Shown here one piece after another: positions 1 to 8,801 of a stretch of 64,000 bases of DNA (its first letter is position 1; each line of letters begins with the position of its first letter). The position numbers and the translations under genes were made by a program. Under the pieces are notes generated by a model. It made no database searches and was not told where the DNA came from. It saw only the letters and a list, made by a program, of their open reading frames with translations. The DNA comes from RGIG990 sp045589455. Lineage in GTDB: Bacteria; Verrucomicrobiota; Kiritimatiellia; RFP12; UBA3636. Where the stretch lies: assembly GCA_045589455.1 (NCBI GenBank), contig JAZNPC010000035.1:4711-68710 (forward strand), read 5' to 3'.

Positions 1-1014
1 ATTTGAAGACAAATACGCAGTTGGATAATTTGCTTTTGTTCCAAGAGAGAAGCCATATGAATATTGGGAAGCAGTAATATCATCTCCGTCAATTGCAAAA
101 ATACGTGAGCTATATACTCCTGCCTCATTTACCTTAACCTTTCCAGAGAAGGTGTTACCAGATGCAAGATTTGAAGCAATTTTAACAATAGTTGCACCTG
201 CACTCTCCCATGCAGAAAAATCTGCACCCAAATCCTCTTTATAGATTGCAACGTATATATCCGCAGAACCACTAGGAGAAAAAACTAATTTACCAGAGAA
301 AGTTACACCCTCTACATCGTCAGCAGCATCAAGCTGCTGTGAATTTGAATAAACAGTCGGTCTATTGGCAGAAACCAATAGCTCTGGAGACCAAAGAGAA
401 AATTCACAAGCATTGATTGTTTTATAACTAGATACTGGGCTTGGCTCAATTTTATAGTATCTATAAGCCTTCGCTGTTGGGTATGTAGAATCATCAAAGG
501 TTCCAAGCTCCTCAGCAGTACTCATTGTTGGTGTTTTAGAGCGCTCAAGCTTGTAGGCAGTAGAAACTCCGGTTTCTGGATTTCGAATGATTCTAAGTAA
601 CCAACTTGCAGAAATAGTATGTGAGTGACCTTCCCAAAACAGCTCCCAATCCTGCATATCATTAGAACCATATACGCGGAAATTTCCTACGCGCTGAGAA
701 TTTACTTCATCCGTATCAGCACTATTACCACCCTTTTGATTACCTCCTTGAATCAATATAGATGTAACTAGCTTAGGGGAGCCCGCATCATATATTGGAT
801 ACAAAGAAGGATCGTCTATCTTTCCAACATAAGAATCTTCGCCAAAAAATCGACCATCGACCAACTCATGCGGATCATGCAAACCATCATGATAAAAACC
901 ATGTCGAGGTCCTGCAAACACGATAGGCAACTGACCGCCTACATATTCATCTGCACCAAAAAGACTAGCACTTGCTAATGCTAAAACCGCAATTTTTACA
1001 ATCTTGTAGTTCAT
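1..1014 (-). CDS. Secreted discoidin-like (F5/8 type C) surface protein, 3' end outside window
   Basis: The frame stays open from an ATG at 1014 to the window edge, so the C-terminus is missing (338 codons visible). It starts with a hydrophobic signal peptide (first ~20 residues, ending SLFGA) preceded by an AAGGAAA ribosome site. The mature protein begins ADEYVGGQLPIVFAGPRHGF. Residues about 110-215 look like a galactose-binding/discoidin fold: NFRVYGSND, DWELFWEG, then YRYYKIEPSP and NACEFSLW. A beta-rich region follows. It is probably exported and may bind glycans; the ligand is unknown. The promoter and first 36 codons have a diverged second copy at 1938-2113. Confidence 0.8.
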   Translation of the reverse strand, partial: MNYKIVKIAVLALASASLFGADEYVGGQLPIVFAGPRHGFYHDGLHDPHELVDGRFFGEDSYVGKIDDPSLYPIYDAGSPKLVTSILIQGGNQKGGNSADTDEVNSQRVGNFRVYGSNDMQDWELFWEGHSHTISASWLLRIIRNPETGVSTAYKLERSKTPTMSTAEELGTFDDSTYPTAKAYRYYKIEPSPVSSYKTINACEFSLWSPELLVSANRPTVYSNSQQLDAADDVEGVTFSGKLVFSPSGSADIYVAIYKEDLGADFSAWESAGATIVKIASNLASGNTFSGKVKVNEAGVYSSRIFAIDGDDITASQYSYGFSLGTKANYPTAYLSSN

Positions 1015-1052
1015 AATTTCCTTACTTCAAATGGTTTACATAAACTATGGAT

Positions 1053-1083
1053 AGTTTAACACAGAACCACCACCTTCCGTCAA
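1053..1083 (-). promoter_or_regulatory. Promoter of the discoidin-like gene
   Basis: On the minus strand TTGACG (1083-1078) and TAAACT (1058-1053) are separated by 19 bases. The same boxes, spacing and intervening GAAGGTGGTGGT are kept in the duplicate at 2083-2113, which supports function even though 19 is one or two longer than ideal. Confidence 0.5.
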
Positions 1084-1208
1084 CAAAAAACGAAAATTAA
1101 CCCGCATCACACGGAGAAATGTTTTCTGTAAAATTAAATGCACGGTTTAAGAGTTGAAAAAAATAGAGGTTTTTTATAGAATAATGGCCGTTGAAAGTTT
1201 AAAGTTAT

Positions 1209-1868
1209 TTAAAGCGATTTATGCTCGCTTTGGAAGTGCCATTCTATAAGGTTTTTTAGATTTTCACATGAAAAAGTTTTCTCTGAAATCCACTTACCCA
1301 AAAAACGAGCAAGCCAAGCTCCTTCTCTATCTCCACCACCCCAAGTTGAATCTTTTACCCATCCTTCAAATTTTTCGTATAGGCGTGACTGTACGCAATA
1401 GTCTTTCCTATACCAACAAGCAGTAAAAAGACCATCTCTCGCATCATTAGGAACAACATCTAGCAATCGGAGTATCCAATCTACTCCATCAGCCTTAGTC
1501 GCAAGATATGACAAAAGAAATGTAGGTGAAGCATAAGAACTCCAGTCTGTAGTCGATATGATATCATCCATCCGACTGCCAACAAGCTCGCCCTTAATTG
1601 CCATAAGCCTAGAAAGATGGCAAAGAATCTCAAAACTAAAAGTACTGCCTTGTTCGATTGCGGCTATTAATAAAGTGGTGGCCTCTTTATCTGACACATC
1701 TGAAAACATCCAATCAGACGAACATTCAGGGAATAACCACCAAGTATTGTCGCAAGTCAAATATGGCATACCGCTGTCTGGCTCGAAAATTATTTCCAAC
1801 GAATAAGTTTCTGCTGCATTGTTACGTTCAACTATTTTTTTTATCAAATCAAAAATTTCAGTATCCAT
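1209..1868 (-). CDS. Uncharacterised cytoplasmic protein; candidate immunity protein
   Basis: A 219-residue protein without signal peptide or membrane segment, preceded by a GAGG ribosome site. It is acidic and rich in Trp and aromatics (NTWWLFPECSSDW, CWYRKDYC, WGGGDREGAWLARF), a composition often seen in immunity proteins, but I recognise no family. It starts 15 bases after the stop of the remnant at 1884-2048, whose last residues resemble the end of a secreted toxin. That order, toxin then immunity in one transcript, is the reason for the suggestion. It could equally be an unrelated hypothetical protein. Confidence 0.6.
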   Translation of the reverse strand: MDTEIFDLIKKIVERNNAAETYSLEIIFEPDSGMPYLTCDNTWWLFPECSSDWMFSDVSDKEATTLLIAAIEQGSTFSFEILCHLSRLMAIKGELVGSRMDDIISTTDWSSYASPTFLLSYLATKADGVDWILRLLDVVPNDARDGLFTACWYRKDYCVQSRLYEKFEGWVKDSTWGGGDREGAWLARFLGKWISEKTFSCENLKNLIEWHFQSEHKSL

Positions 1869-1883
1869 AATTATACCTCGTTA

Positions 1884-2048
1884 TTAATTAGGCCATGGAA
1901 ATGCATGTAAATTCTTCCCGTCTGAATTAACATGGATCTAAAAACCATGCCGAGGACCTGCAAACACAACAGGTAGCTGACCGCCTACATATTCATCTGC
2001 AGCAAAAGTTGTAACACTAACTACTGCTATCATTATAATATGTAACAT
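1884..2048 (-). pseudogene. Signal-peptide duplicate fused to a short toxin-like tail, interrupted by TAG
   Basis: From ATG 2048 the frame encodes a signal peptide and then ADEYVGGQLPVVFAGPRHGF, nearly identical to the start of the gene at 1-1014. It meets TAG at 1938-1940 and then continues in the same frame as IHVNSDGKNLHAFPWPN to TAA at 1884-1886. The tail resembles C-terminal ends of HNH/EndoU-like secreted toxins (inference). Overall it looks like a recombined and decayed gene in which the exported N-terminus of the neighbouring gene was joined to a new C-terminus. Confidence 0.5.
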
Positions 2049-2082
2049 CTTATCCTTTATTTTGCATTAAAAAAACAGTTTA

Positions 2083-2113
2083 AGTTTAGCATAATACCAC
2101 CACCTTCCGTCAA
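2083..2113 (-). promoter_or_regulatory. Duplicated promoter upstream of the remnant at 1884-2048
   Basis: Minus-strand TTGACG (2113-2108), 19-base spacer beginning GAAGGTGGTGGT, then TAAACT (2088-2083). It matches the promoter at 1053-1083 in boxes and spacing, so the duplication included the regulatory region. Confidence 0.45.
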
Positions 2114-2289
2114 CAAAAAAGAAAGACAAATTTTGAATAGGTCACTAGACAAAGTAAATGCAACACTATATAAATAATGCATGTTTAATGTAACTAGTCA
2201 ATTCGACAGACTAAAAGCAACGCATAACTTCAGAGGTAGTTAGATTTAGTTTGTCTTTTCTCCCTATTACAAAACATTTTAATAACTCA

Positions 2290-2318
2290 TTGACTGGACC
2301 AAAAATATATACTAAAAT
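2290..2318 (+). promoter_or_regulatory. Sigma-70 type promoter of the BspA-like gene
   Basis: TTGACT (2290-2295), 17-base spacer, TAAAAT (2313-2318), 29 bases before the ATG at 2348. Near-consensus boxes and ideal spacing. Confidence 0.7.
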
Positions 2319-2347
2319 ATTTTCATCTCAAACGATAGGGAGTGGTT

Positions 2348-5158
2348 ATGCAATCTAAGAAAAAACTTTTTTTAGCTACAACATTATTAGTAGCTTTATT
2401 TTCATCAACATTCAGTTACAGCACAGTGTATCAACCTGGAATGTGGTTCTATCATGAGCCAACAAAGGAAAGCATAGACGAAAATAAGTTCCCAAGCATT
2501 GCTGCACTTGAAGGAGTCGTTCCATCTCAAGGTGTATTTATGGAATACACTGACAGTACTAATGCAAAAGATGTTCCAGCAGGAGGAACTGTTGGCTCTG
2601 GAACAAACTTATACGACAATATTTCAAAAGTTTGGTATCGCTATGAAATGTTTGGCTACGAAGGGCAATTCTTTGTTGAAAAAGGTAAGACCTATACCTT
2701 TAGTAAAGACCATGGGCGCTATATGCGCATAATAATTGATGGTAATCAAATCATGAGAAGCTTCTTTTGGGGAGACCATCCAAAATCCACTTATACTCCA
2801 ACAAAAACAGGATATGTTAATCTTGAAGTCCGTGCAGGAATAAATGGAGAAACTTATATTGGACCATTGAGCAAAAATTTCGGCACTGGCTATAATACTG
2901 AGGGATTAACCTTTAATAGCAACACTTGGGGTGAAGATCCATGGAAACCATTCCTTGATCCAGGTGATTGCTCTATTCTTCGCATAGTTAAATCAGCGAC
3001 AGACTATATGACTTTAGATCGAGTCGAGACCTCAGGCGATGACGTGATTCTTTATGCCACCTTTACAGACGTTCCAAAGGAAGGTACATTAACCGCCTTT
3101 TATGGCATTGATAATGGTAATGATTTCCCATCATACTGGGACAATTCTCTTGCTTTGGGGAAAATTGAAGAAGGTAATACCACACAAACGGCTTACACTA
3201 TTCCAGGTGCAGCCTCTGCAAACTACGTCACACTTCGCCTTCAACGCACCGATTATGCATCCGAGCCATACACACAATTCTCTAGTGCTATGCTAATTCC
3301 AAAGGCAACACCAATCTTTAGTCTAAACTACACCTACATTGGCTACTCAAATATAACATTTAATGCTGTAATCGATTCCGTTGGCGATGGTGCAGAAAGC
3401 GTTAATGCACAAGTTGAAATAGCATTAGATTCTAATTTTACAAGTATTGTAGATACAATACCACTTTCAAACACAACAATAGGCAGCGAGGAAATTTATT
3501 CTAACATACTAACAAGCAATACAGTTCATTATGCACGCATTTCAGGCATAAACAACAATGGTAAGCAAAGCTACTCTGCCACAGTTGGACCACTTCTCAC
3601 ACTTACACCAACTGCTGCCACAGGTGTAATCACTCCAGTAGACCATACGCTCGGAGCATTATCCGCAGAAGTTACTATATCTGACTTTGGTCTTGATTCA
3701 ACTGATACAAAAGTATGCATAGAAGCATCAAAATCTGATTCATTTACCACTATTGACGGCACCTCTGAAGAGCGTTATCAAGCAGTAAACGAAACCATAA
3801 AGCACACAATTACAGGGCTAGCTGAAGGCGAAGTATATTACCTTAGAGCAAAGCTAGTTAATTCATGGGGAATTGTTGCATATTTGCTTATAAAAGGACC
3901 GCAAACCACAAAAACAGAGCCTTTCACTGCCTCACCAATAATTTGGGAAATGGACAGCTCTGGCACACTTAAAGTATCCATCAATGTTATTTCACTTGAA
4001 GTTCCTATTACAAGTTCATTATTTATTGATGGAAGTGCCTATAATACCACTCCTATTACAATTGATGAAGCAGGCTTTATTACTTGGGAAAATGTCGCAA
4101 CCCAAAATTACAGAGCAAATATTAAAGTCGTTCTTACTGGCCTAGTAAATAACCAAGTATATTCAAAAGAATTTACAGCAGATGCTATTTCTGGTACAAC
4201 CTCATGGAATACAGGATGGCAATATAATGCAGAAGGAAAAACTCTTTTCTGGGTTGATAGAATGGGCTTTATGAATGTAATTTCAAACGTCACAAAAAAT
4301 ACAAGTGATTCAACCTACAAGGTTGACTCTGATCAATCAAAGAATCCACTTGCAGTAAATCTTGACTTTTCTGTTGGATTTGCGGAAGAAGGCTGGTCTT
4401 TGCCTTCTGAAATTCCTACTTCTTTAGGAAAAGGACCACGATTAACAAATATTGTATTCTATGCAGGGGCAAGAACAATTGCCCATAGAGCCTTTAGCGA
4501 CTCCTCAACCATTCAGTCAATTTCCTTCAACGAAGGACTGCTTGAATTAGGTAATTCTTCAAAGTATGACATGTTTGTAAACAACACAAGCCTACACACA
4601 ATTGGTCCATTTCCAAGCACACTTACAAATATAGGAAATGGTTTCTGTATCGGATGTACAGCACTAACAAACGATATTGTTTGGCCAAGGAAAGTTACAA
4701 CCGTTAAAAAAAATGCATTTCAGAATACATCAATCAATTCATTTACAGCACCTGAGGGAATTACATCACTTGGAGAATATGGAGATGAAAGCCGTATGCT
4801 TTCAAAAAACAACAAGATAAAGAATATTTATCTACCAAGATCACTTGAATATGTTGCGGGACGAATGGTATCTGACACAGACGAAACACTAGGAGTAAAT
4901 GTTTGGTACAAGAGCTTCCCTAAACGAGGTTGGCACAAGACTCAATGGTCAAATGCTTCTAGTGGCACAGTCACCAATTACTTTGAATGGAATTATCGTA
5001 AAGAATATGCAAAGTACGGGGAAACTAATACCGTCGGTCACGTATTTACACTACCAGAAACCTTCAATGGCATAGGAGAATGGAAAACAGGCAACACCAC
5101 AGAAATTATTCGTTGGTGGATTGACCGTTATCCTCCAACAATCATCCTGATGAAGTAA
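2348..5158 (+). CDS. Large secreted protein with beta-sandwich modules and BspA-type leucine-rich repeats
   Basis: 936 residues from ATG 2348 (MQSKKKLFLA), chosen over a GTG six bases upstream because AGGGAG sits just before it. A signal peptide covers about residues 1-25. The N-terminal part (about 55-170) has a PA14-like look (YRYEMFGYEGQFFVEKGKTY). The middle, about 215-620, consists of repeated fibronectin-III-like segments. Residues about 690-830 contain BspA/LRR_5-type repeats (TIAHRAFSD, IQSISFNEGL, TTVKKNAFQN, INSFTAPEGI). These repeats occur in surface proteins of gut bacteria and trichomonads and are linked to adhesion. No anchor or sorting motif is visible at the C-terminus (RWWIDRYPPTIILMK). 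Confidence 0.8.
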   Translation: MQSKKKLFLATTLLVALFSSTFSYSTVYQPGMWFYHEPTKESIDENKFPSIAALEGVVPSQGVFMEYTDSTNAKDVPAGGTVGSGTNLYDNISKVWYRYEMFGYEGQFFVEKGKTYTFSKDHGRYMRIIIDGNQIMRSFFWGDHPKSTYTPTKTGYVNLEVRAGINGETYIGPLSKNFGTGYNTEGLTFNSNTWGEDPWKPFLDPGDCSILRIVKSATDYMTLDRVETSGDDVILYATFTDVPKEGTLTAFYGIDNGNDFPSYWDNSLALGKIEEGNTTQTAYTIPGAASANYVTLRLQRTDYASEPYTQFSSAMLIPKATPIFSLNYTYIGYSNITFNAVIDSVGDGAESVNAQVEIALDSNFTSIVDTIPLSNTTIGSEEIYSNILTSNTVHYARISGINNNGKQSYSATVGPLLTLTPTAATGVITPVDHTLGALSAEVTISDFGLDSTDTKVCIEASKSDSFTTIDGTSEERYQAVNETIKHTITGLAEGEVYYLRAKLVNSWGIVAYLLIKGPQTTKTEPFTASPIIWEMDSSGTLKVSINVISLEVPITSSLFIDGSAYNTTPITIDEAGFITWENVATQNYRANIKVVLTGLVNNQVYSKEFTADAISGTTSWNTGWQYNAEGKTLFWVDRMGFMNVISNVTKNTSDSTYKVDSDQSKNPLAVNLDFSVGFAEEGWSLPSEIPTSLGKGPRLTNIVFYAGARTIAHRAFSDSSTIQSISFNEGLLELGNSSKYDMFVNNTSLHTIGPFPSTLTNIGNGFCIGCTALTNDIVWPRKVTTVKKNAFQNTSINSFTAPEGITSLGEYGDESRMLSKNNKIKNIYLPRSLEYVAGRMVSDTDETLGVNVWYKSFPKRGWHKTQWSNASSGTVTNYFEWNYRKEYAKYGETNTVGHVFTLPETFNGIGEWKTGNTTEIIRWWIDRYPPTIILMK

Positions 5159-5168
5159 TACATATTAA

Positions 5169-5204
5169 AGCACCACTGGTAAGCTATATCTAACCAGTGG
5201 TGCT
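5169..5204. terminator. Hairpin between convergent genes
   Basis: Perfect 12-bp inverted repeat (AGCACCACTGGT at 5169-5180, complement at 5193-5204) with a 12-base loop, directly after the plus gene ending at 5158 and before the minus gene ending at 5292. No strong T-run on either side, so it may be a Rho-aided stop or a repeat. Confidence 0.45.
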
Positions 5205-5291
5205 AAAATGCTTGCAGTCTATCACGCAGCGAATTGGGCAACTAATTGCACAGAAATGTACCTGTGTATGTGTAGACACATTATACAACAG

Positions 5292-6317
5292 CTACTTTAA
5301 GAATATGCATGTAGCTGGGTTAATAGGATTCACCTCTTTTACAGAATAAGAGGTTATACGAATACCTTGCTTCTTGCCACCAATTTTCGCTTTATGCTGC
5401 ATGCTTATAGCATTCCAGCCAGGCAAACGTATATCAGAATTGGTCATTTTCCAACTAGTATAATGCTCCCAGTCTCCTCCAGAATATGACCATGTACCAC
5501 GATTCCAATCAGCCGTTGGATTAAATTGAGGTATATAATCTTTTCCTACAGATATTTCAGGACCGTTCGTCCAATCAAATGGATTGTCTACACCACTAAT
5601 TGAAGCAAGCAATTCATTATTGTACTTGAGTGTAGCAGATAGCATACATGGTTCAGTATCTACTCCTGTACCCGCAGCATCATCACCACCTATTGTCGTA
5701 AACGTTATTACATACACACCATCTGCTGTGGCAGTTTTAGCTGGAGCACTGGCAATCACACGTGTATTTTCATAAAGGAATTCATTTACTGGGGAATATG
5801 TATACTCACATATTTGAAAATTCTCTCCATCATATTCTGCAGAATAATATGGTTGACGATATGTGCAAGGACCATGTTCTATTTGATTTCCTCGTTTTGC
5901 AATTTTTCTTGAGATTACTTTAACAATAGTATTCGTATGCAGTTGGGTCTCAGGAACAGTAAGTGAATAAGTCATTTTAATTACTGTGTTAGTGTATATA
6001 CCAAATGGATAGCCTGGGTTTGAACCGTTAATATTAACCTCATGTTCTGACTGTGCTCCTCCAGAAACCAACGCCACTCCAAGCCTGCTAGAGTATCCGC
6101 TTTCCAGAATAAGAGCTCCATCAACGAAGGAGTGGATTCTATTATTATCGGGTGTAACATAATCAACACCGGCTATACCGGAAGAAATGAAATGGCTCTG
6201 TACACTTTCGTCTTCAAAATCGGTAAAGTACGATGTAGGTGTAGAGAGTGTTTCTCCATAGGACAAACACATAGAAATAAAAGCAAAAATAAAATAATAA
6301 ACCTTTTCTTTAACCAT
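5292..6317 (-). CDS. Secreted protein of unknown function, concanavalin-like composition
   Basis: 341 residues with an N-terminal signal peptide (MVKEKVYYFIFAFISMCLSYG), preceded by GAAAGAATGG. The mature part opens TSYFTDFEDESVQSHF, the style of many PVC exported proteins whose first strand forms a laminin-G/concanavalin A-like jelly roll. It is rich in Thr, Ser, Gly and Tyr and has a few cysteines. No catalytic motif is recognised and there is no anchor. It lies convergent with the BspA-like gene, so surface display or secretion is a reasonable guess. Confidence 0.7.
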   Translation of the reverse strand: MVKEKVYYFIFAFISMCLSYGETLSTPTSYFTDFEDESVQSHFISSGIAGVDYVTPDNNRIHSFVDGALILESGYSSRLGVALVSGGAQSEHEVNINGSNPGYPFGIYTNTVIKMTYSLTVPETQLHTNTIVKVISRKIAKRGNQIEHGPCTYRQPYYSAEYDGENFQICEYTYSPVNEFLYENTRVIASAPAKTATADGVYVITFTTIGGDDAAGTGVDTEPCMLSATLKYNNELLASISGVDNPFDWTNGPEISVGKDYIPQFNPTADWNRGTWSYSGGDWEHYTSWKMTNSDIRLPGWNAISMQHKAKIGGKKQGIRITSYSVKEVNPINPATCIFLK

Positions 6318-6372
6318 AATCCATTCTTTCTATAATTCTTGAGAGAAAGATTTATATACTTTAAGTTATTGA

Positions 6373-7503
6373 TTAATCATCAACGCCTAGCTGTGTTTCA
6401 CCCATCTTTGAAATATTGTCCTTTACCTCTCTCAAAAGCTCCTCATATTCTGTCATCAAATTACGAAGGCCTTCGCATGTGTCCGCTGCAGGGACAACGA
6501 GCTTCTTTACCTGCTCATCCTGTGCATTATCACGAATTTGATTTACATAGGAGGACAATTCTTCAAGATTTGCTAGGAAGCATTTTTGGATTTCTTCAAA
6601 GCGATCAACTGTGCCTGTCATGTAATTCAAATTCTTTTCTGAAAACATCATTCGATCGCGCTCTGTTAAGTCTGTAAATGAAATAACAGCGCCAACAACC
6701 TCGCCATTGGTGTTACGATTACATGCTGCACGAATCTGCGCACGGAATGGTGTGCCATTTGCGCGCTTTGCAACTACTACTCCATCAGTTGTGAAATTTT
6801 CACCAGCTAAGCTCTGAATAATTGCAGAGCCATCATCTGCATTGAGGAAAAGCACGCCAAGGGTATTATTTATAATTTCTGCAGGAGATGGTAAGCCCCA
6901 TATACGAGCCACAGCTGGATTTGCATATTCAATCACAGAATTCATATCAATAACAACAATTGCATCACTTGAGTTCTGCAATGCTGTATGCTCTGTACGA
7001 AGCATCTCATCTTGCTGAATACGTGTTGTAATATCACGAATAAAAAATGTTAAATGTGGAGTTGAAAGACGAATCTGACTAACGGCAATTTCTGCGGGAA
7101 AAAATGTACCATCTGCACGACGGCAAACAGCGGTCATCAAGGTAAAGCGCTCGCATTGTACATTCTCATAAAGCGTACGTACAATTTCATCATCCATACC
7201 TGCAACTACATCTGAAATATCTAAATCACACAAGTCCTCCTGGGTATAGCCAAAATAGTCAAGGGCACGACGATTAACATCGCGAATACGCCCATGCAAA
7301 TCTGTAATAATACCTGCGTCATAAATATTTTGAAATAGTTCGGTATAGCTACGTGTCTTACCACCATCAACCGCCCCAGCCGTAAGGATAATCTTTTTTT
7401 GAGAAGCAACCACCTTAGCCTTTGGGCGTTCACTTAGTGGCACCTCTGGAATATCTGGAATCAAATCGATTCGCATCGTGCTAGACTTACTTAAATTTTT
7501 CAT
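6373..7503 (-). CDS. Double PAS-domain sensor protein without an output domain
   Basis: 376 residues, no signal peptide or membrane span. PAS domain 1 covers about 50-165 (YTELFQNIYDAGIITDLHGR, ending FFIRDITTR). PAS domain 2 covers about 172-290 (SSDAIVVIDMNSVIEYANPA, ending ISFTDLTERD). The last 85 residues are predicted mainly helical. No histidine kinase, GGDEF, HTH or methyl-accepting region follows. The N-terminal ~45 residues carry a PLSERPKAKVV segment of unknown use. It may pass a signal to a partner by protein contact. No clear ribosome site precedes the ATG. Confidence 0.8.
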   Translation of the reverse strand: MKNLSKSSTMRIDLIPDIPEVPLSERPKAKVVASQKKIILTAGAVDGGKTRSYTELFQNIYDAGIITDLHGRIRDVNRRALDYFGYTQEDLCDLDISDVVAGMDDEIVRTLYENVQCERFTLMTAVCRRADGTFFPAEIAVSQIRLSTPHLTFFIRDITTRIQQDEMLRTEHTALQNSSDAIVVIDMNSVIEYANPAVARIWGLPSPAEIINNTLGVLFLNADDGSAIIQSLAGENFTTDGVVVAKRANGTPFRAQIRAACNRNTNGEVVGAVISFTDLTERDRMMFSEKNLNYMTGTVDRFEEIQKCFLANLEELSSYVNQIRDNAQDEQVKKLVVPAADTCEGLRNLMTEYEELLREVKDNISKMGETQLGVDD

Positions 7504-7579
7504 AAATTAAAAACGCACCTTGTTTATTTATTCTTTTATTACGGTCTAAAAAAAGAAACCTAGAAAATTAATAAGCGAG

Positions 7580-7729
7580 CTAAAAAAAGAACCGAACAAT
7601 ACAGCCCACAATAAAAATAAAAATTATTACTGCAATTGCTTTTTGTTCTCTAAATGTTAAACGGGTATTTGTTGATAGCAATAGACGGCCTGACCGAACC
7701 AAGCCGCCAATTTTGTTAAAAAATGACAC
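7580..7729 (-). CDS. Small single-span membrane protein (49 aa)
   Basis: A short frame from GTG 7729 to TAG at 7580, with GAGAG about seven bases before the start. It encodes a basic N-terminus (FFNKIGGLVRSGRLLLS), then LTFREQKAIAVIIFIFIVG, one hydrophobic helix, and ends RFFF. It fills the space between the PAS gene and the zinc-ribbon gene on the same strand. The LT-xx-EQ-x-hydrophobic pattern resembles the membrane anchor of ComEA-type helix-hairpin-helix proteins, but the DNA-binding part is absent. Function unknown. Confidence 0.5.
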   Translation of the reverse strand: MSFFNKIGGLVRSGRLLLSTNTRLTFREQKAIAVIIFIFIVGCIVRFFF

Positions 7730-7750
7730 GTTTATCTCTCAAATCAATAC

Positions 7751-8194
7751 TTACTCAGGAATCTTATGATTAAGCTCTGAAATTGAATCTTGGATTTGTT
7801 TTTCCAATTTTGCAATATGAACTAAATTTGTCTTAATCATTCTACGACGAGCTGCTGCCTCATCTGCCTCCGCTATTGCGCGCTCTTTAAACTTCTGCAA
7901 TTCTTCAACCTGCTGTTGAAGATTGGAAATTTGCTGCTGAAGCTTCAAAATTGTTGTTTTGGAGGTCATTAATCTAAATGATAGCTCCTCTGGAGTTGCA
8001 TCAATGTCTTCTATTTCTAATCCTTCTGGGATTGGCACAGAAACATGCTTTTCACAATCTGGACAAACAATAACAAGCCCTGCACCTCTTGGATCAATAG
8101 AAAGGTGTTTTCCACAATGAGGACAATCAAACTGAATGTCTGACTCTGGAATTTCATCTTGATCTAATTCTACACTTTTATTTACTTCATCCAT
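7751..8194 (-). CDS. Zinc-ribbon and coiled-coil protein
   Basis: 147 residues from ATG 8194 (MDEVNKSVEL), preceded by GGGTGAAG. Longer starts up to 8302 would add a hydrophobic stretch but lack a ribosome site. Residues 24-47 form a four-cysteine zinc ribbon (CPHCGKHLSIDPRGAGL, then CPDC). Residues about 75-140 are a heptad-rich coiled coil (LQQQISNLQQQVEELQKFKE). Similar short ribbon-plus-coil proteins are common in PVC genomes, with unknown role. It is probably cytoplasmic and dimeric. Confidence 0.65.
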   Translation of the reverse strand: MDEVNKSVELDQDEIPESDIQFDCPHCGKHLSIDPRGAGLVIVCPDCEKHVSVPIPEGLEIEDIDATPEELSFRLMTSKTTILKLQQQISNLQQQVEELQKFKERAIAEADEAAARRRMIKTNLVHIAKLEKQIQDSISELNHKIPE

Positions 8195-8369
8195 AGCTTC
8201 ACCCAATACTAATATAGTTAATATTATACATAGAAAGCACACAGCTTCTTTTTTTATAGAATTATACATCATACAAAGATTTTTGTCATTACTAAATTTC
8301 AAAAAATTGGCGAAATTAATTTTACAGAAAACATCTTTTCACCAGCAAAAAAAATATTTTAATTAATAC

Positions 8370-8399
8370 TTGACTTTGATTTTATGTCTGTGCTATACT
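8370..8399 (+). promoter_or_regulatory. Promoter of the tRNA-Leu gene
   Basis: TTGACT (8370-8375), 18-base spacer, TATACT (8394-8399), 30 bases before the mature tRNA 5' end. A GC-rich stretch follows the -10 box. Confidence 0.75.
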
Positions 8400-8429
8400 T
8401 TGCCCCACTTACAGCCGATAAGGCTTGTC

Positions 8430-8512
8430 GGGCGAGTGGTGAAATTGGCAAACACGCTAGACTTAGGATCTAGTGCTCCGGCTTGTGGGTTCAAGTCCCA
8501 CCTCGCCCACCA
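8430..8512 (+). tRNA. tRNA-Leu (anticodon UAG)
   Basis: 83 bases with encoded CCA. Acceptor stem GGGCGAG pairs with CTCGCCC; the anticodon arm CTAGA-CTTAGGA-TCTAG gives UAG; the T arm is GTGGG-TTCAAGT-CCCAC. The long variable arm is typical of a class II tRNA. It reads CUA, the leucine codon strongly preferred in several genes of this window such as the YbaB gene at 50188. Confidence 0.97.
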
Positions 8513-8520
8513 TTTTAAAT

Positions 8521-8549
8521 AATCCGTGCTTGAATGCGCGGATTTTTTG
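8521..8549 (+). terminator. Rho-independent terminator after tRNA-Leu
   Basis: Nine-base-pair stem with one G-U pair (AATCCGTGC 8521-8529 with GCGCGGATT 8536-8544) followed by TTTTTG, nine bases after the tRNA. Confidence 0.85.
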
Positions 8550-8589
8550 TTTTTAGATATCTCTCAAAGCCAAGCAATCTAACAATTCC

Positions 8590-8618
8590 TTGAATAAACG
8601 GCATATATTTGCTAAATT
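8590..8618 (+). promoter_or_regulatory. Probable promoter of the tRNA-Ser gene
   Basis: TTGAAT (8590-8595), 17-base spacer, TAAATT (8613-8618). It sits just after the tRNA-Leu terminator and 21 bases before tRNA-Ser, so that tRNA is probably transcribed on its own. Confidence 0.4.
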
Positions 8619-8639
8619 TATACCATGTTTTAGAGATGT

Positions 8640-8731
8640 GGAGGAATGGCAGAGCTTGGTTGAATGCACCTGACTCGAAATCAGGAATACGAGCAATCGT
8701 ATCGGGGGTTCGAATCCCTCTTCCTCCGCCA
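8640..8731 (+). tRNA. tRNA-Ser (anticodon CGA)
   Basis: 92 bases with encoded CCA. Acceptor GGAGGAA pairs with TTCCTCC, discriminator G; anticodon arm CCTGA-CTCGAAA-TCAGG gives CGA; long variable arm (class II) and T loop TTCGAAT. Confidence 0.97.
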
Positions 8732-8801
8732 CTCAACTCTACAACTATCAAACTCTACAACTCTACAACTATCAAACTGTAAAACTATCAATAATTGAAT
8801 A

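Noticed and set aside
8515..8751. 78-codon minus-strand frame
   Set aside because: It overlaps tRNA-Ser and the terminator; the GIRTPDTIARIPDFESG-like peptide is a known artefact of translating tRNA-Ser.
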